Below, in pieces: positions 24,515 to 33,397 of a stretch of 64,000 bases of DNA. Source of the DNA: an uncultured Lachnospiraceae bacterium. GTDB lineage: Bacteria; Bacillota; Clostridia; Lachnospirales; Lachnospiraceae. The notes beneath the pieces are model-generated. The model was not told the DNA's origin. It searched no databases and worked only from the letters and a program-made list of their open reading frames with translations. Where the stretch lies: assembly GCA_902779305.1 (NCBI GenBank), contig CACZBD010000010.1, positions 62,001 to 126,000 on the forward strand. Direction: 5' to 3'. The translations under genes were made by a program, and so were the position numbers. Numbering within the stretch: position 1 is the first letter of the stretch; each line of letters opens with the position of its first letter.

Positions 24515-24808
24515 ATGAAAAAACTAACAGGTTATCTAGTCCTTGGTGCAGTTGTTTTTGGTACGGGAATGCTTTTGTTCGGGCTGAATGTAAATGCGTA
24601 TATCGACCCGTCCGTTTCCACCTATCTCATTCAGGCCGTAGCCGGCATCATCTTTGCCGTCGGCGCTGCGCTCGGGATCTATTTCCGCAAAGCCAAAAAG
24701 AAGATCAACAAAACCCTGAACATTGATGAAAATAAAGGGAAAGAGGTGGAATCCGACGAGATCATCTTAAGCACGGAAGATGAGAAAACGGAGAACCCGG
24801 AGAACTAA
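24515..24808 (+). CDS. Small AYIDPS-motif membrane protein (module copy 1)
   Basis: A 97-residue protein starting MKKLTGYLVL at 24515 after CGGAGGAGA. A first hydrophobic segment (about 5-27) reads as a signal peptide/anchor ending VNAYIDPSVSTYLIQAVAGI. A second span (about 33-55) precedes a basic stretch (FRKAKKKINK) and an acidic tail. The motif AYIDPS plus QAVxGI recurs in the 91-residue protein at 43129. Both genes sit immediately upstream of a YidC-TagF fusion gene, here by 15 bases. Related AYIDPG-type small proteins occur near envelope genes in other bacteria, with no known role. It may be a partner subunit or substrate of the fusion; that is inference from conserved pairing. Confidence 0.82.
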   Translation: MKKLTGYLVLGAVVFGTGMLLFGLNVNAYIDPSVSTYLIQAVAGIIFAVGAALGIYFRKAKKKINKTLNIDENKGKEVESDEIILSTEDEKTENPEN

Positions 24809-24823
24809 AGCAAGGTACGTAAA

Positions 24824-26734
24824 ATGGAATACTTATATCGTTTTTTAGGGTGGATCATGAATGGTTGCTACGCGCTGCTGCATCAGTACGGGCTGGCAAT
24901 CATTCTATTCACGTTTATCAGTAAGATCGTGATCCTGCCGGTGTCGTTGTGGACCTATTTTAATTCCATCACGATGATCAAGATCACGCCGGACAGTAAT
25001 TTTATCAAAGCAAAATATTACGGGCAGCCTGACGAGATCGCGGAAGCGCAGTCGAAACTGTTCAAAGAGAAAAAGTACCATCCGATGGCTTCCACGATCC
25101 CGCTGATCATCCAGCTGATCCTGTTGATGGGCGTGGTCGGCGTGATCCGTCAGGGGATCGAAAATCCGGCCATCGATATGAACTTTTTGGGGATCAACCT
25201 TGGCATGGTTCCTTCAAAAGAGGGTGTCCGTCTCTTGTGGTCGCCTCTTGTGGCCGGCTTTTCCGCATGGCTTTTATGCATCGCGCAGAATACCAGCAAT
25301 GTGCTGCAGGCGGAGCAGTCTAAACTGAACAAGATCGGCACCATGGTCTTTTCTGTCGGACTGTCCCTGTATCTTGGCTGGTTCGTGCCGATCGGCACGG
25401 CCTTTTACTGGGTATGCTCCAATCTGCTTGCCATCGTGCAGCTCTACATCACGAACTGGATCGTGCGTCCGAGAAGATTCGTGGACTACGAGCGCCTCGA
25501 GGAGAGCAGAAGACAGCTTGCGTTGATGAAAAGCGCAGGAGGTTCCAAAAAGAAAAAGGAATCGTTCTTTTCGCCTGTCCGCAAAAAAGAGAGAGCGGAT
25601 TACAAGCGGTTCTTTTCCATCCTCAACAAGCATCTGGTGTTCTATTCCGAGAGCAGCGGGTTCTATAAGTATTTTAAGGGAATGATCGAATGGCTTCTTA
25701 AGAATACGAATCTGACGATCCACTACATTACGGGGGATCCGGACGATCAGGTCTTTGAACTTGCAAAAGAACAGGAGAAACTGAAACCGTATTATATCGG
25801 TGAAAATCGCCTGATCACGCTGATGATGAAACTCGAAGCCGATGTGGTCGTCATGACGATGCCGGATCTTGAGACCTATCATATCAAACGCAGTTATTCC
25901 AGAAAGGATATCGAATATATTTATGTCCAGCACGGCATGGGCAGCAACAATATGGGCATGCGCAAAGGGAGCCTGGATCACTTCGATACGATCTTCTGCG
26001 CAGGGGAACATCAGAAGATTGAAGTGGAACAGACCGAGAAAGTGTACAGCTTGAAGAAGAAAACGCTCGTGGAAGTGGGCTATCCTCTGATCGATGAGAT
26101 GAGAGCCGCCTACGAGGCGAAAGAACATCCGAAACACGAGCGGCCGAAGATCCTGATCGCGCCCAGCTGGCAGAAAGACAATATCATTGACAGCTGTTTG
26201 GAACAGATCCTTGATGTTTTAAAGGGCAAAGGATATGAGATCATCGTCCGCCCGCACCCGCAGGAAGTGCGCTTAAAGAGGGATTACATCGAAAGCATCA
26301 AGAAACGCTACGATTCGGATGAGATCGAGATCCAGACTGATTTTTCCTCGAATAATCCGGTGCTTGAGGCGGATCTTCTGATCACGGACTGGTCAGGGAT
26401 CACCTGGGAATATGCTTTTACAACACTGCATCCGGTCCTGTTCATCAACACGCCGATGAAGGTGGAGAATCCCGATTACCAAAAGATCGCGATCGAACCG
26501 CTGAACATTACCTTAAGGGATCAGATCGGAAAGAGCGTGGATCCGGATCAGCCGGAGCTGGTCGCAAAAACCGTGGAAGAACTGCTTGCAAAACAGGACG
26601 AATATCACGCGCGGATCGATGCGCTTTCAGACCGCTATATTTATAATCACGGCACCTCCGCTGTGGTCGGCGCAAAATACATTGTTGAAGCGATCAGGAA
26701 GAAAACGTCGAAGAGAAAGCAGGAACCGGTCTGA
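24824..26734 (+). CDS. YidC/Oxa1 insertase domain fused to TagF-like glycerophosphotransferase (copy 1)
   Basis: A 636-residue protein in two parts. Residues about 1-215 are a YidC/Oxa1-type domain with about five spans: the segment ILFTFISKIVILPVSLW has Lys34 where YidC groove enzymes have Arg, then AKYYGQ, KKYHPMASTIPLIIQL and PIGTAFYWVCSNLLAIVQ. A basic linker follows (about 215-260). Residues about 265-630 match CDP-glycerol:poly(glycerophosphate) glycerophosphotransferases, with His370 in QHGMGSNNMGMRKG, His478 in RPHPQ and Asp522 in ITDWSGITWEYAF. TagF enzymes add glycerol phosphate from CDP-glycerol to wall teichoic acid. The insertase domain would hold the transferase in the membrane, or position a lipid or protein acceptor. 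A second copy lies at 43411. Confidence 0.9.
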   Translation: MEYLYRFLGWIMNGCYALLHQYGLAIILFTFISKIVILPVSLWTYFNSITMIKITPDSNFIKAKYYGQPDEIAEAQSKLFKEKKYHPMASTIPLIIQLILLMGVVGVIRQGIENPAIDMNFLGINLGMVPSKEGVRLLWSPLVAGFSAWLLCIAQNTSNVLQAEQSKLNKIGTMVFSVGLSLYLGWFVPIGTAFYWVCSNLLAIVQLYITNWIVRPRRFVDYERLEESRRQLALMKSAGGSKKKKESFFSPVRKKERADYKRFFSILNKHLVFYSESSGFYKYFKGMIEWLLKNTNLTIHYITGDPDDQVFELAKEQEKLKPYYIGENRLITLMMKLEADVVVMTMPDLETYHIKRSYSRKDIEYIYVQHGMGSNNMGMRKGSLDHFDTIFCAGEHQKIEVEQTEKVYSLKKKTLVEVGYPLIDEMRAAYEAKEHPKHERPKILIAPSWQKDNIIDSCLEQILDVLKGKGYEIIVRPHPQEVRLKRDYIESIKKRYDSDEIEIQTDFSSNNPVLEADLLITDWSGITWEYAFTTLHPVLFINTPMKVENPDYQKIAIEPLNITLRDQIGKSVDPDQPELVAKTVEELLAKQDEYHARIDALSDRYIYNHGTSAVVGAKYIVEAIRKKTSKRKQEPV

Positions 26735-26735
26735 T

Positions 26736-27212
26736 ATGAAGAAGAGATTCCTGATCATCGCCGTGATCGCAATGAGCCTCGCGCTTGCCTGGGCTGTTTC
26801 CGCTTATTTTTTTCAGGTTGCCATTGTACAGGGACGTTCCATGGAACCCTCGATCAGGCACCTGACGCCTGTTCTGATCGACAAACGTGCCACAGACTTT
26901 TGCCCCGGAGAGATCGTTGCCTTTCATTGCGAGGGCCTGTCCGCGGTGCTTTTTAAACGTGTGGCAGGAGTCCCGGGGGACAGGATACTGATCAAAGACG
27001 GCACCCTTTACCGGAACGGAGAACCTTCGACGTTTTATCCGGAAGGTGCTTTTACGGATGCGGGGATCCTTGGGGAAGAGACCGAACTTGCAAATGATGA
27101 ATATATCGTGATCGGCGACAATATCGCGGAAAGCAAAGACAGCAGAGATCCTGACGTCGGGTGCGTGAAGGAAAATGACATGATCGGGAGATTATGCTAT
27201 ACTTTTTGGTGA
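26736..27212 (+). CDS. Signal peptidase I (S26 family), short form
   Basis: A 158-residue protein beginning MKKRFLIIAVIAMSLALAW at 26736, just after the fusion gene stop at 26734. One N-terminal span anchors it (about 4-28). The catalytic Ser is in QGRSMEPS and the Lys in FKRVAGVPGD. The GDNIAESKDSRDPDVGCV box near the end is the conserved family domain (GDN..S.DSR..G.V). It is at the short end of the Gram-positive range. Signal peptidases remove signal peptides outside the membrane. Position between a membrane transferase fusion and a polytopic membrane protein suggests a dedicated enzyme for proteins of this locus, perhaps the AYIDPS protein, but a general housekeeping role cannot be excluded. 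Confidence 0.88.
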   Translation: MKKRFLIIAVIAMSLALAWAVSAYFFQVAIVQGRSMEPSIRHLTPVLIDKRATDFCPGEIVAFHCEGLSAVLFKRVAGVPGDRILIKDGTLYRNGEPSTFYPEGAFTDAGILGEETELANDEYIVIGDNIAESKDSRDPDVGCVKENDMIGRLCYTFW

Positions 27213-27240
27213 TCTGTCGGTATAAAGGAGTACATTGCAA

Positions 27241-29403
27241 ATGGATGAAGTGCGAGGAAAACAGAGACTTAGCCGCAAGAATAAGATTGCGGCTGTTTTT
27301 ATCGTCTGCGTGCTTTTTATCATTATTGCCGTATACTGCTTCAACAGCGAAAAAAAAACCTACCGGTATGATATCGATCTGACGACTTTAGAACAGGCAG
27401 GTAAAGATACGGACCTTGCAACGGAGCCCTTCCTGAGCACTTCTTTTTTCGTGCTGCCCGTCGGACGGTATCTGACCGAGATATCCTATTCCGCGAATGC
27501 GGACTGCAGCGTTTTCGTACAGGGCAACAATGACTGCGTGTTTTCGATCGCGCTGCCTGCAACGGGCGGTGAGATCCAAACGGTTTCGGATGAATCCCTG
27601 ATCCTGCCCTGCGGGACGGATAAGGGCAAACTGCAGTTTTACGATCCCGAAGGATCCGGGCTTTCGATCGAAAGCATCCGGATCAGTTCCTTTACGCATA
27701 TTTACACGGATTATTACGCCTATCTGGTGTTGGCGCTTCTGATCGCACTTGGTCTCATCGCACTGATCCTGATTTCCGATAAACTCAAGATCACCAAAGA
27801 GCAGAGCATCTATGTGCTGCTGATGCTTTTCGTGCTGATCCTGATCAACATTCCCTATTTCACAAAAGGATTGTATTTTGAGATCGATACCCAGGGGCAT
27901 TTGAAACGGATCGAGGCCATCGTGCAGGGACTTCGTGACGGACAGCTCCCGGTCCTGATCGGCCCCAATTATGCGAATCAGTACGGGGAACTGGTGGCAT
28001 TGCAGCCGAATCTGTTTTTGTATATTCCTGCTTTTCTTCGCAGGCTGAATGTTTCGATCACGGCCTCGTACCATATCTACCTGATCCTGGTGAATATCGC
28101 AACGGCGTTTATTGCAACGCTCTGCGCGGAAAGAATGTTCGGATCCTTAAGATGGGCACTGGTTGCCGGCATGGTTTATCTTCTCGAGCCTTTCCGCATG
28201 TATATGATGCTGGAACTCGGCGCAGGCGCCGGAACCGGAACGGCGCTGATCTTTCTGCCGCTTCTGATCACCGGCATGCACGAGACCATGCGCAGAAACG
28301 GACGGAAGTGGAAATATATCGCTTTCGGGCTCTGGGGCATTGCCTGTTCCCATGTCTTAAGCTTTGCGCTTGCATCGCTTCTTCTGCTTGCCTATATCCT
28401 GATCCATATCCGGAAAATGAATCTGAAGGTATTCTTATCGCTTGTCAAGGCGGCGCTTCTTTTCCTGGCATTATCCGTTGGCATCCTGTTGCCGTTTGCC
28501 TATTTTTACATGCAGGACTGGAATACATCCGCCCTGCAGTGGAGTGATTTTTACCACTATCCGCTCAAATGGAAAAAGGAGCTGCAGCATGCCATCGCAC
28601 TCGTGATCCTTGTCGTATCCTATATCGGGGTCAGAAAGACGGCAACGCTTTCGAAGTTTGGACGAGGGATCTTTGCGATCGGAATTCTGAATACGCTTAT
28701 TTCGTTTTCATATTTTCCATGGACGATCGTGCAGGGGATCCCTCTGTTTGATATGTTCCTGTCCATGCTGCAGTACCCGTCGCGTTTTCATTATCTGGCG
28801 GTTCCCGCGGTCGCGCTTGTTGCTGCGGAAGCGATCTGCACCAATCTGGATGCGAAAAACGCTTCCGGCAGAGTGATCATCGCTGTCATCACTGCGGTCC
28901 TTCTGATCGGCGCCGGGGTCAACATGTACCGCTACTACGCCGGCGGGAAGCTGTTTACGGATACGCAGACCGGATACATCAATACGGTCATGGAAGACTA
29001 TCTGCCGGCCGGGACCGAATCGGAGTGGTATGCATCGGATGCGGGTGATTTTTCCGATTATGATCTTGTCGAGGCATCGGATTACAGCAAGGTTTATACA
29101 AAGATCGACTGCACCTACACGAGCAGATCGGAAGGGCAGTACATGGAATTCCCGCTGTTTTACTACGAAGGGTACAGAGCTGTGAATGAGAGCGGTCAGC
29201 CCCTTAAGGTTGAGAACGGAGAGCACAACCGTGTGCGGGTTTATCTGGAAGAAGGTGAAGATCATGAGATTCACCTGCATTATGAAGTCAGGAGACTCTA
29301 CACCGCGATGTTCCTGTTTTCCGTTTTCTTCTGCGCGCTCGATCTGCTGTATGAAGGCATCCGGTTTATTTTTAAGATCAAACGCTCAAAGAGGATCATA
29401 TAG
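27241..29403 (+). CDS. Large polytopic membrane protein, possibly PTPS-related/GT-C type
   Basis: A 720-residue protein. ATG 27241 is preferred with AAAGGAG 10 bases upstream; TTG at 27235 is also possible. It has an N-terminal span (about 17-38), an outer beta-rich domain (about 40-160) and about ten spans between 165 and 560. The C-terminal outer domain of about 140 residues ends in a final span near 695. LYFEIDTQGHLKRIEAIVQG in the loop after the third span and MVYLLEPFRMYMMLELGAG recall 6-pyruvoyl-tetrahydropterin-synthase-related membrane proteins, which are GT-C-like. It is followed three bases later by the MBOAT gene, so it belongs to the same envelope-modifying operon. The family call is tentative. 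Confidence 0.6.
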   Translation: MDEVRGKQRLSRKNKIAAVFIVCVLFIIIAVYCFNSEKKTYRYDIDLTTLEQAGKDTDLATEPFLSTSFFVLPVGRYLTEISYSANADCSVFVQGNNDCVFSIALPATGGEIQTVSDESLILPCGTDKGKLQFYDPEGSGLSIESIRISSFTHIYTDYYAYLVLALLIALGLIALILISDKLKITKEQSIYVLLMLFVLILINIPYFTKGLYFEIDTQGHLKRIEAIVQGLRDGQLPVLIGPNYANQYGELVALQPNLFLYIPAFLRRLNVSITASYHIYLILVNIATAFIATLCAERMFGSLRWALVAGMVYLLEPFRMYMMLELGAGAGTGTALIFLPLLITGMHETMRRNGRKWKYIAFGLWGIACSHVLSFALASLLLLAYILIHIRKMNLKVFLSLVKAALLFLALSVGILLPFAYFYMQDWNTSALQWSDFYHYPLKWKKELQHAIALVILVVSYIGVRKTATLSKFGRGIFAIGILNTLISFSYFPWTIVQGIPLFDMFLSMLQYPSRFHYLAVPAVALVAAEAICTNLDAKNASGRVIIAVITAVLLIGAGVNMYRYYAGGKLFTDTQTGYINTVMEDYLPAGTESEWYASDAGDFSDYDLVEASDYSKVYTKIDCTYTSRSEGQYMEFPLFYYEGYRAVNESGQPLKVENGEHNRVRVYLEEGEDHEIHLHYEVRRLYTAMFLFSVFFCALDLLYEGIRFIFKIKRSKRII

Positions 29404-29405
29404 AT

Positions 29406-30878
29406 ATGCTGTTTAACTCGGTTGATTTTATTCTGTTTTTTCCGATCGTTACGATCCTGTATTTTGTGATCCCGAAAAAAGTCAGGTATCTCTGGCTTCT
29501 CTTTGCGTCCTATTATTTTTATATGAGTTGGAACGCCAAATATGCGCTCCTGCTCCTGTTTTCCACAACCGTGACGTATCTAAGCGGTCTTCTGATCGGG
29601 AAGAGCAACACGACCGGGAAAAAGAAAGCGGTCGTTGCCGCAAGTTTTATCCTGAATCTCGGGGTTTTGTTCTTTTTCAAATATATCAATTTTGCCGCGC
29701 TTGGGATCGCAAAGGTTTTGGGGCTCCTGCATATCAGCGCGAACATACCTGTTTTTGACATTCTTCTTCCGGTCGGGATCTCGTTTTTTACCTTCCAGGC
29801 GCTCAGCTATACGATGGATGTTTTCCGGGGAGATATTCAGGCGGAGAAAAACTTCTTCCGTTATGCTCTGTATGTTTCTTTTTTTCCGCAGCTTGTTGCG
29901 GGACCGATCGAGAGATCCTCGAACCTGTTAAAGCAGCTTTCGGCACCGAAACCTTTTGATTTTGAAAAAGCAAGGGACGGTTTTTTGCTGATGCTTTGGG
30001 GATACTTTTTGAAGCTGGTCCTTGCGGATAGGATCGCGATTGTTGTCGATACGGTTTATAACGATCATACGGCTTATACGGGCTGGTATCTGATCGTTGC
30101 GACGCTTTTGTTCGCGGTGCAGATCTACTGTGATTTTGCCGGCTATTCCACGATCGCCGTCGGCGCTGCGAAGATCCTCGGCATCGATCTGATGGAAAAC
30201 TTCGATGCACCGTATCTTGCGGAAACCGTGACGGACTTCTGGAAGAGATGGCATATCTCACTGACTTCGTGGTTCAGGGATTATCTTTACATTCCGCTTG
30301 GCGGAAACCGGAAAGGGAAGATCCGGAGGGATATCAACCGGTTGATCGTGTTTCTGGTGAGCGGCCTCTGGCATGGTGCAGCTTTCCATTTCGTGGTCTG
30401 GGGCGGGATCAACGGCCTGTATCAGATCATCGGCGGATGGCTTCGCCCGGTCAGAGAACGCATCAGCAGGATCTTAAAACTTCATCCGGATTCGCCCGGC
30501 ATCAGGATCCTGAAGATCCTTACAACGTTCCTGCTGGTTGATTTTTCCTGGATCTATTTTCGTTCGGACAGCCTGCACAGCGCTCATTCAGTCATCGCTT
30601 CGATCTTTGGAGCCGATAACCTGTGGATCCTGTTTGACGGTTCACTCTATCAGCTGGGACTAAGCGAGAAGAATTTCCGCCTGATGCTTGTTTGTATCTG
30701 TGTGTTGTTATTTGCGGACGTGATGAAGCGGCGCGGGATCTGTATCCGCCAAAAGATTGCGGAGCAGGACTATGTTGTACGCTGGCTGGTGATCGCAATT
30801 GCGATCGTGTTCATCCTGACATTCGGCATTTACGGACCGGGTTATAAGGCTGCGAATTTTATCTATTTTCAGTTCTGA
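29406..30878 (+). CDS. MBOAT-family O-acyltransferase (AlgI-like), copy 1
   Basis: A 490-residue membrane-bound O-acyltransferase. It starts MLFNSVDFILFFPIVTILYF, a typical MBOAT beginning, with ILLPVGISFFTFQALSYTMD, FFPQLVAGPIERS, FAGYSTIAVGAAKILGI, NFDAPYLAETVTDFWKRWHISLTSWFRDYLYIP (conserved segment at about 261-293) and the catalytic-His region SGLWHGAAFHFVVWG. AlgI and relatives pass acyl groups across the membrane to sugars outside. The SGNH-type gene downstream, 11 bases away, would be the outer transferase, as in AlgI/AlgJ-X or DltB/DltD pairs. The donor acyl group (likely acetyl) and the polymer modified are not identifiable from the sequence. Confidence 0.92.
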   Translation: MLFNSVDFILFFPIVTILYFVIPKKVRYLWLLFASYYFYMSWNAKYALLLLFSTTVTYLSGLLIGKSNTTGKKKAVVAASFILNLGVLFFFKYINFAALGIAKVLGLLHISANIPVFDILLPVGISFFTFQALSYTMDVFRGDIQAEKNFFRYALYVSFFPQLVAGPIERSSNLLKQLSAPKPFDFEKARDGFLLMLWGYFLKLVLADRIAIVVDTVYNDHTAYTGWYLIVATLLFAVQIYCDFAGYSTIAVGAAKILGIDLMENFDAPYLAETVTDFWKRWHISLTSWFRDYLYIPLGGNRKGKIRRDINRLIVFLVSGLWHGAAFHFVVWGGINGLYQIIGGWLRPVRERISRILKLHPDSPGIRILKILTTFLLVDFSWIYFRSDSLHSAHSVIASIFGADNLWILFDGSLYQLGLSEKNFRLMLVCICVLLFADVMKRRGICIRQKIAEQDYVVRWLVIAIAIVFILTFGIYGPGYKAANFIYFQF

Positions 30879-30889
30879 GGGAGTAAGAA

Positions 30890-32272
30890 ATGAAACGTAA
30901 GATTCTCAGACTCCTGAGTGTGATCGCATGCTGCTGCATTTTGCTGCTTCTGCTTACAAAATGCGCGGATGTGATGCGAAGAAAAGAGAGTGATCAGAAA
31001 TATCTGCCGTTTTTTGAACACGCAGATGACATTGATGTACTTTTTATGGGGTCATCCCATGTGATCAATGCGGTCTATCCCATGGAGTTGTGGGAACATT
31101 ACGGCATTACTTCGTATAATTTCGGAGGTCACCAGAATCAGCTGCCGACCACCTACTGGGTCATGGAAAACGCACTCGATTATGCAGAACCGAAGGTGGT
31201 GGTCATTGACTGCCTTTATCTGCTTCGAAACGACAAGACAGCTTCGACATTTGAAAATATGCACCTTTCCTTTGATGCGTTTCCGTTAAGTGTAACGAAG
31301 ACACGCGCGGTATTCGATCTGCTTGACCGGGAGGAAAGAAAGCGCCGGAAGAAGAATGCGGACGGAGCCGATACGGGTGAAAAACACGGCCGGCTCGATC
31401 TTTTGTGGGACTATTCGGTTTATCATGTGCGCTGGGAAGAACTTTCAAAGGAAGATTTTGTTGTAGAGGCGACCAAAGAATACGGTGCGGAAAGCCGTGT
31501 GCTGATCGCCAAGCCGGGACCTGTGATCAAGAACCCCGGAACGAAATATGAAGGGGAAACGGCCGGGATCCGCTACCTGAAAAAGATGATCGAAAGCTGC
31601 CGGAAGAAAGGGATCGATGTCGTCTTAACATTTCTGCCTTATCCGATCGGGAGCGAAAATCTCTGGCAGGCAGTGAATACGGTTTATGACATTGCGAAAG
31701 AGTACGATGTGCCTTATATTGATTTTTATAAAACGGATACGGTGGATCTTACAACGGACTGTTTTGACGCCGACTCCCACTTGAATCCGTCCGGCGCATG
31801 GAAGGTGACGGATCATCTGGGGAAATATCTGCGCGATTCATTGAATGTACCCGATCACAGAGGCGATGCCGCTTACCGGTACTGGGACGACGACTATGCC
31901 GTTTACCGGAGCGAAAAACTGGCAAGGCTGGATGAAGCCGGCGACCTGAACACCTATCTGATGCTGCTCTCCGATCCGGAAATGGAGTATGCCATGTCTG
32001 TGGGTGACATGAGGATCTATGAGGATGAGGTGACGGCGCATCTGCTTGCGGCAAAAGGGATCGAGCCTTCGGAAACGGCTTCTTCCATCCCCGACATTGA
32101 GGCGCCGCCTGTATCGGAGCATCAGATCGGCTTTATCGTATATGACAGAAAAACGAAAGAAGTGCTGCATATGGCCGGATTTGCGCTTCCTGAAGAAATC
32201 CCTGAGGAAGAGCGCAGGGCCAATGAATTCGGTGTTGTGGTGATGGACAGTTATGCACAGCGTATTTACTGA
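30890..32272 (+). CDS. SGNH/GDSL-type outer acyl-transfer protein, partner of MBOAT
   Basis: A 460-residue protein with an N-terminal signal/anchor (about 5-23, lipobox-like LLTKC at the end). The SGNH block I reads DVLFMGSSHVINAVYP, with the nucleophile Ser in GSSH. YNFGGHQNQLPTTYW and a later DADSHLNPSGAWKV segment supply the catalytic Asp and His (DxxHLN). This layout matches the outer partner of MBOAT proteins (DltD/AlgJ/AlgX type). The C-terminal 130 residues form an additional domain with YRYWDDDYAVYRSEKLARLD and IGFIVYDRKTKEVLHMAG that I do not recognise. It follows the MBOAT gene by 11 bases. The likely role is transfer of an acyl group to a surface polymer. Confidence 0.8.
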   Translation: MKRKILRLLSVIACCCILLLLLTKCADVMRRKESDQKYLPFFEHADDIDVLFMGSSHVINAVYPMELWEHYGITSYNFGGHQNQLPTTYWVMENALDYAEPKVVVIDCLYLLRNDKTASTFENMHLSFDAFPLSVTKTRAVFDLLDREERKRRKKNADGADTGEKHGRLDLLWDYSVYHVRWEELSKEDFVVEATKEYGAESRVLIAKPGPVIKNPGTKYEGETAGIRYLKKMIESCRKKGIDVVLTFLPYPIGSENLWQAVNTVYDIAKEYDVPYIDFYKTDTVDLTTDCFDADSHLNPSGAWKVTDHLGKYLRDSLNVPDHRGDAAYRYWDDDYAVYRSEKLARLDEAGDLNTYLMLLSDPEMEYAMSVGDMRIYEDEVTAHLLAAKGIEPSETASSIPDIEAPPVSEHQIGFIVYDRKTKEVLHMAGFALPEEIPEEERRANEFGVVVMDSYAQRIY

Positions 32273-32293
32273 GCACACGGAAAGGATCAGAGC

Positions 32294-33373
32294 GTGAAGG
32301 TTACGGTTATCGGTGGTGGAAATATCGGAACGCAGCTTGCCGTGCACAGCGCATGCAAAGGGCATGATGTTGCGATCTATACGAGCAGGCCGCAGGCGTT
32401 TTCCGATACGCTTACGATCATAGATGAGCAGGGGCAGGTGTTCCTTGCGGCATCGGGCATTACAGCGACAAATTCTGCAGAAGAAGCGTTTGCGGGAACA
32501 GAGTTGGTATTTGTGACAGTGCCTGCTTTTGCAATGGAAAAAGCAGCTGCATCCCTGATTCCCTATGTGTCGGAAGGCATGAAGATCTGCCTGATCCCCG
32601 GCACCGGCGGCGGAGAATGCGCTTTTGCGGCGTGTATCAGAAAGGGTGCCCTCCTGTTTGCGCCGCAGAGAGTTCCGAGTGTTGCAAGGCTTACGGAATA
32701 CGGGAAAACGGTCCGCTGCAGCGGCTATCGTGACCGGATGGTGGTTTCCGCGCTGCCTGTGTCATTTGCAAAAGATGCCGGTGCGCTCCTAACGTCCATT
32801 TTGGACATTCCCTGTGACATCCTTCCGCATTATCTTGCGATCACTTTAACGCCGTCCAACCCGATCCTGCATACGACAAGGCTGTATTCGATCTTTTCGG
32901 ACTACCGGCCGGGTAAAGTTTACTCCAAACTGCCGCTTTTTTATGAGGACTGGGATGATAAGACCTCAAAGCTTCTGCTTGCATGTGATGAGGAACTGCA
33001 GAAGATCTGCAGGAGTCTTCCGATGTTTGATCTTTCCGGTGTCAGATCCTTAAAGGAGCATTATGAAAGTCAAACGGCGGAGGCTCTGACGAATAAGATC
33101 TCGCACATCCCTGCATTCCGCGGACTGGCAACACCCTCGGTTGCGGTGGAAGGCGGCTATATCCCCGATCTTTCGTCAAGATATTTTACGGCTGATTTTT
33201 CCTACGGACTCAGTATCCTGAAACAGATCGCTGCCTTTGCAGATGTCGCGACACCGGCCATGGACAAGGTAATGGCCTGGTACCGTGCCCTTGCGCCTGA
33301 GCAGAAGGAGTTTTCCTATGCGGATCACGGGATCGGAAGTTTGGATGCGTTTGTGGAATTCTATTCCGGGTAA
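32294..33373 (+). CDS. NAD(P)-dependent octopine/nopaline-dehydrogenase-family protein
   Basis: A 359-residue protein with a GTG start, preceded by GAAAGGATCAG. The Rossmann motif is VIGGGNIGTQLAVHSACKGH at the N-terminus. The C-terminal octopine-dehydrogenase domain (about 185-340) includes ITLTPSNPILHTTRLY and SHIPAFRG. The family reduces imines formed between an amino acid and a 2-oxo acid (opines), and related enzymes make N-carboxyalkyl amino acids that can decorate sugars or serve as metallophores. In the middle of a surface-polymer locus it may form an unusual N-carboxyalkyl substituent, which is inference. It lies 21 bases after the SGNH gene, with no terminator. Confidence 0.82.
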   Translation: MKVTVIGGGNIGTQLAVHSACKGHDVAIYTSRPQAFSDTLTIIDEQGQVFLAASGITATNSAEEAFAGTELVFVTVPAFAMEKAAASLIPYVSEGMKICLIPGTGGGECAFAACIRKGALLFAPQRVPSVARLTEYGKTVRCSGYRDRMVVSALPVSFAKDAGALLTSILDIPCDILPHYLAITLTPSNPILHTTRLYSIFSDYRPGKVYSKLPLFYEDWDDKTSKLLLACDEELQKICRSLPMFDLSGVRSLKEHYESQTAEALTNKISHIPAFRGLATPSVAVEGGYIPDLSSRYFTADFSYGLSILKQIAAFADVATPAMDKVMAWYRALAPEQKEFSYADHGIGSLDAFVEFYSG

Positions 33374-33397
33374 AAAACCGACAGGGAGGACCATTTT

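Noticed and set aside
25274-26137. A 287-codon - strand open frame
   Set aside because: It is antisense to the YidC-TagF fusion, whose motifs are unmistakable. The frame has no recognisable domain.
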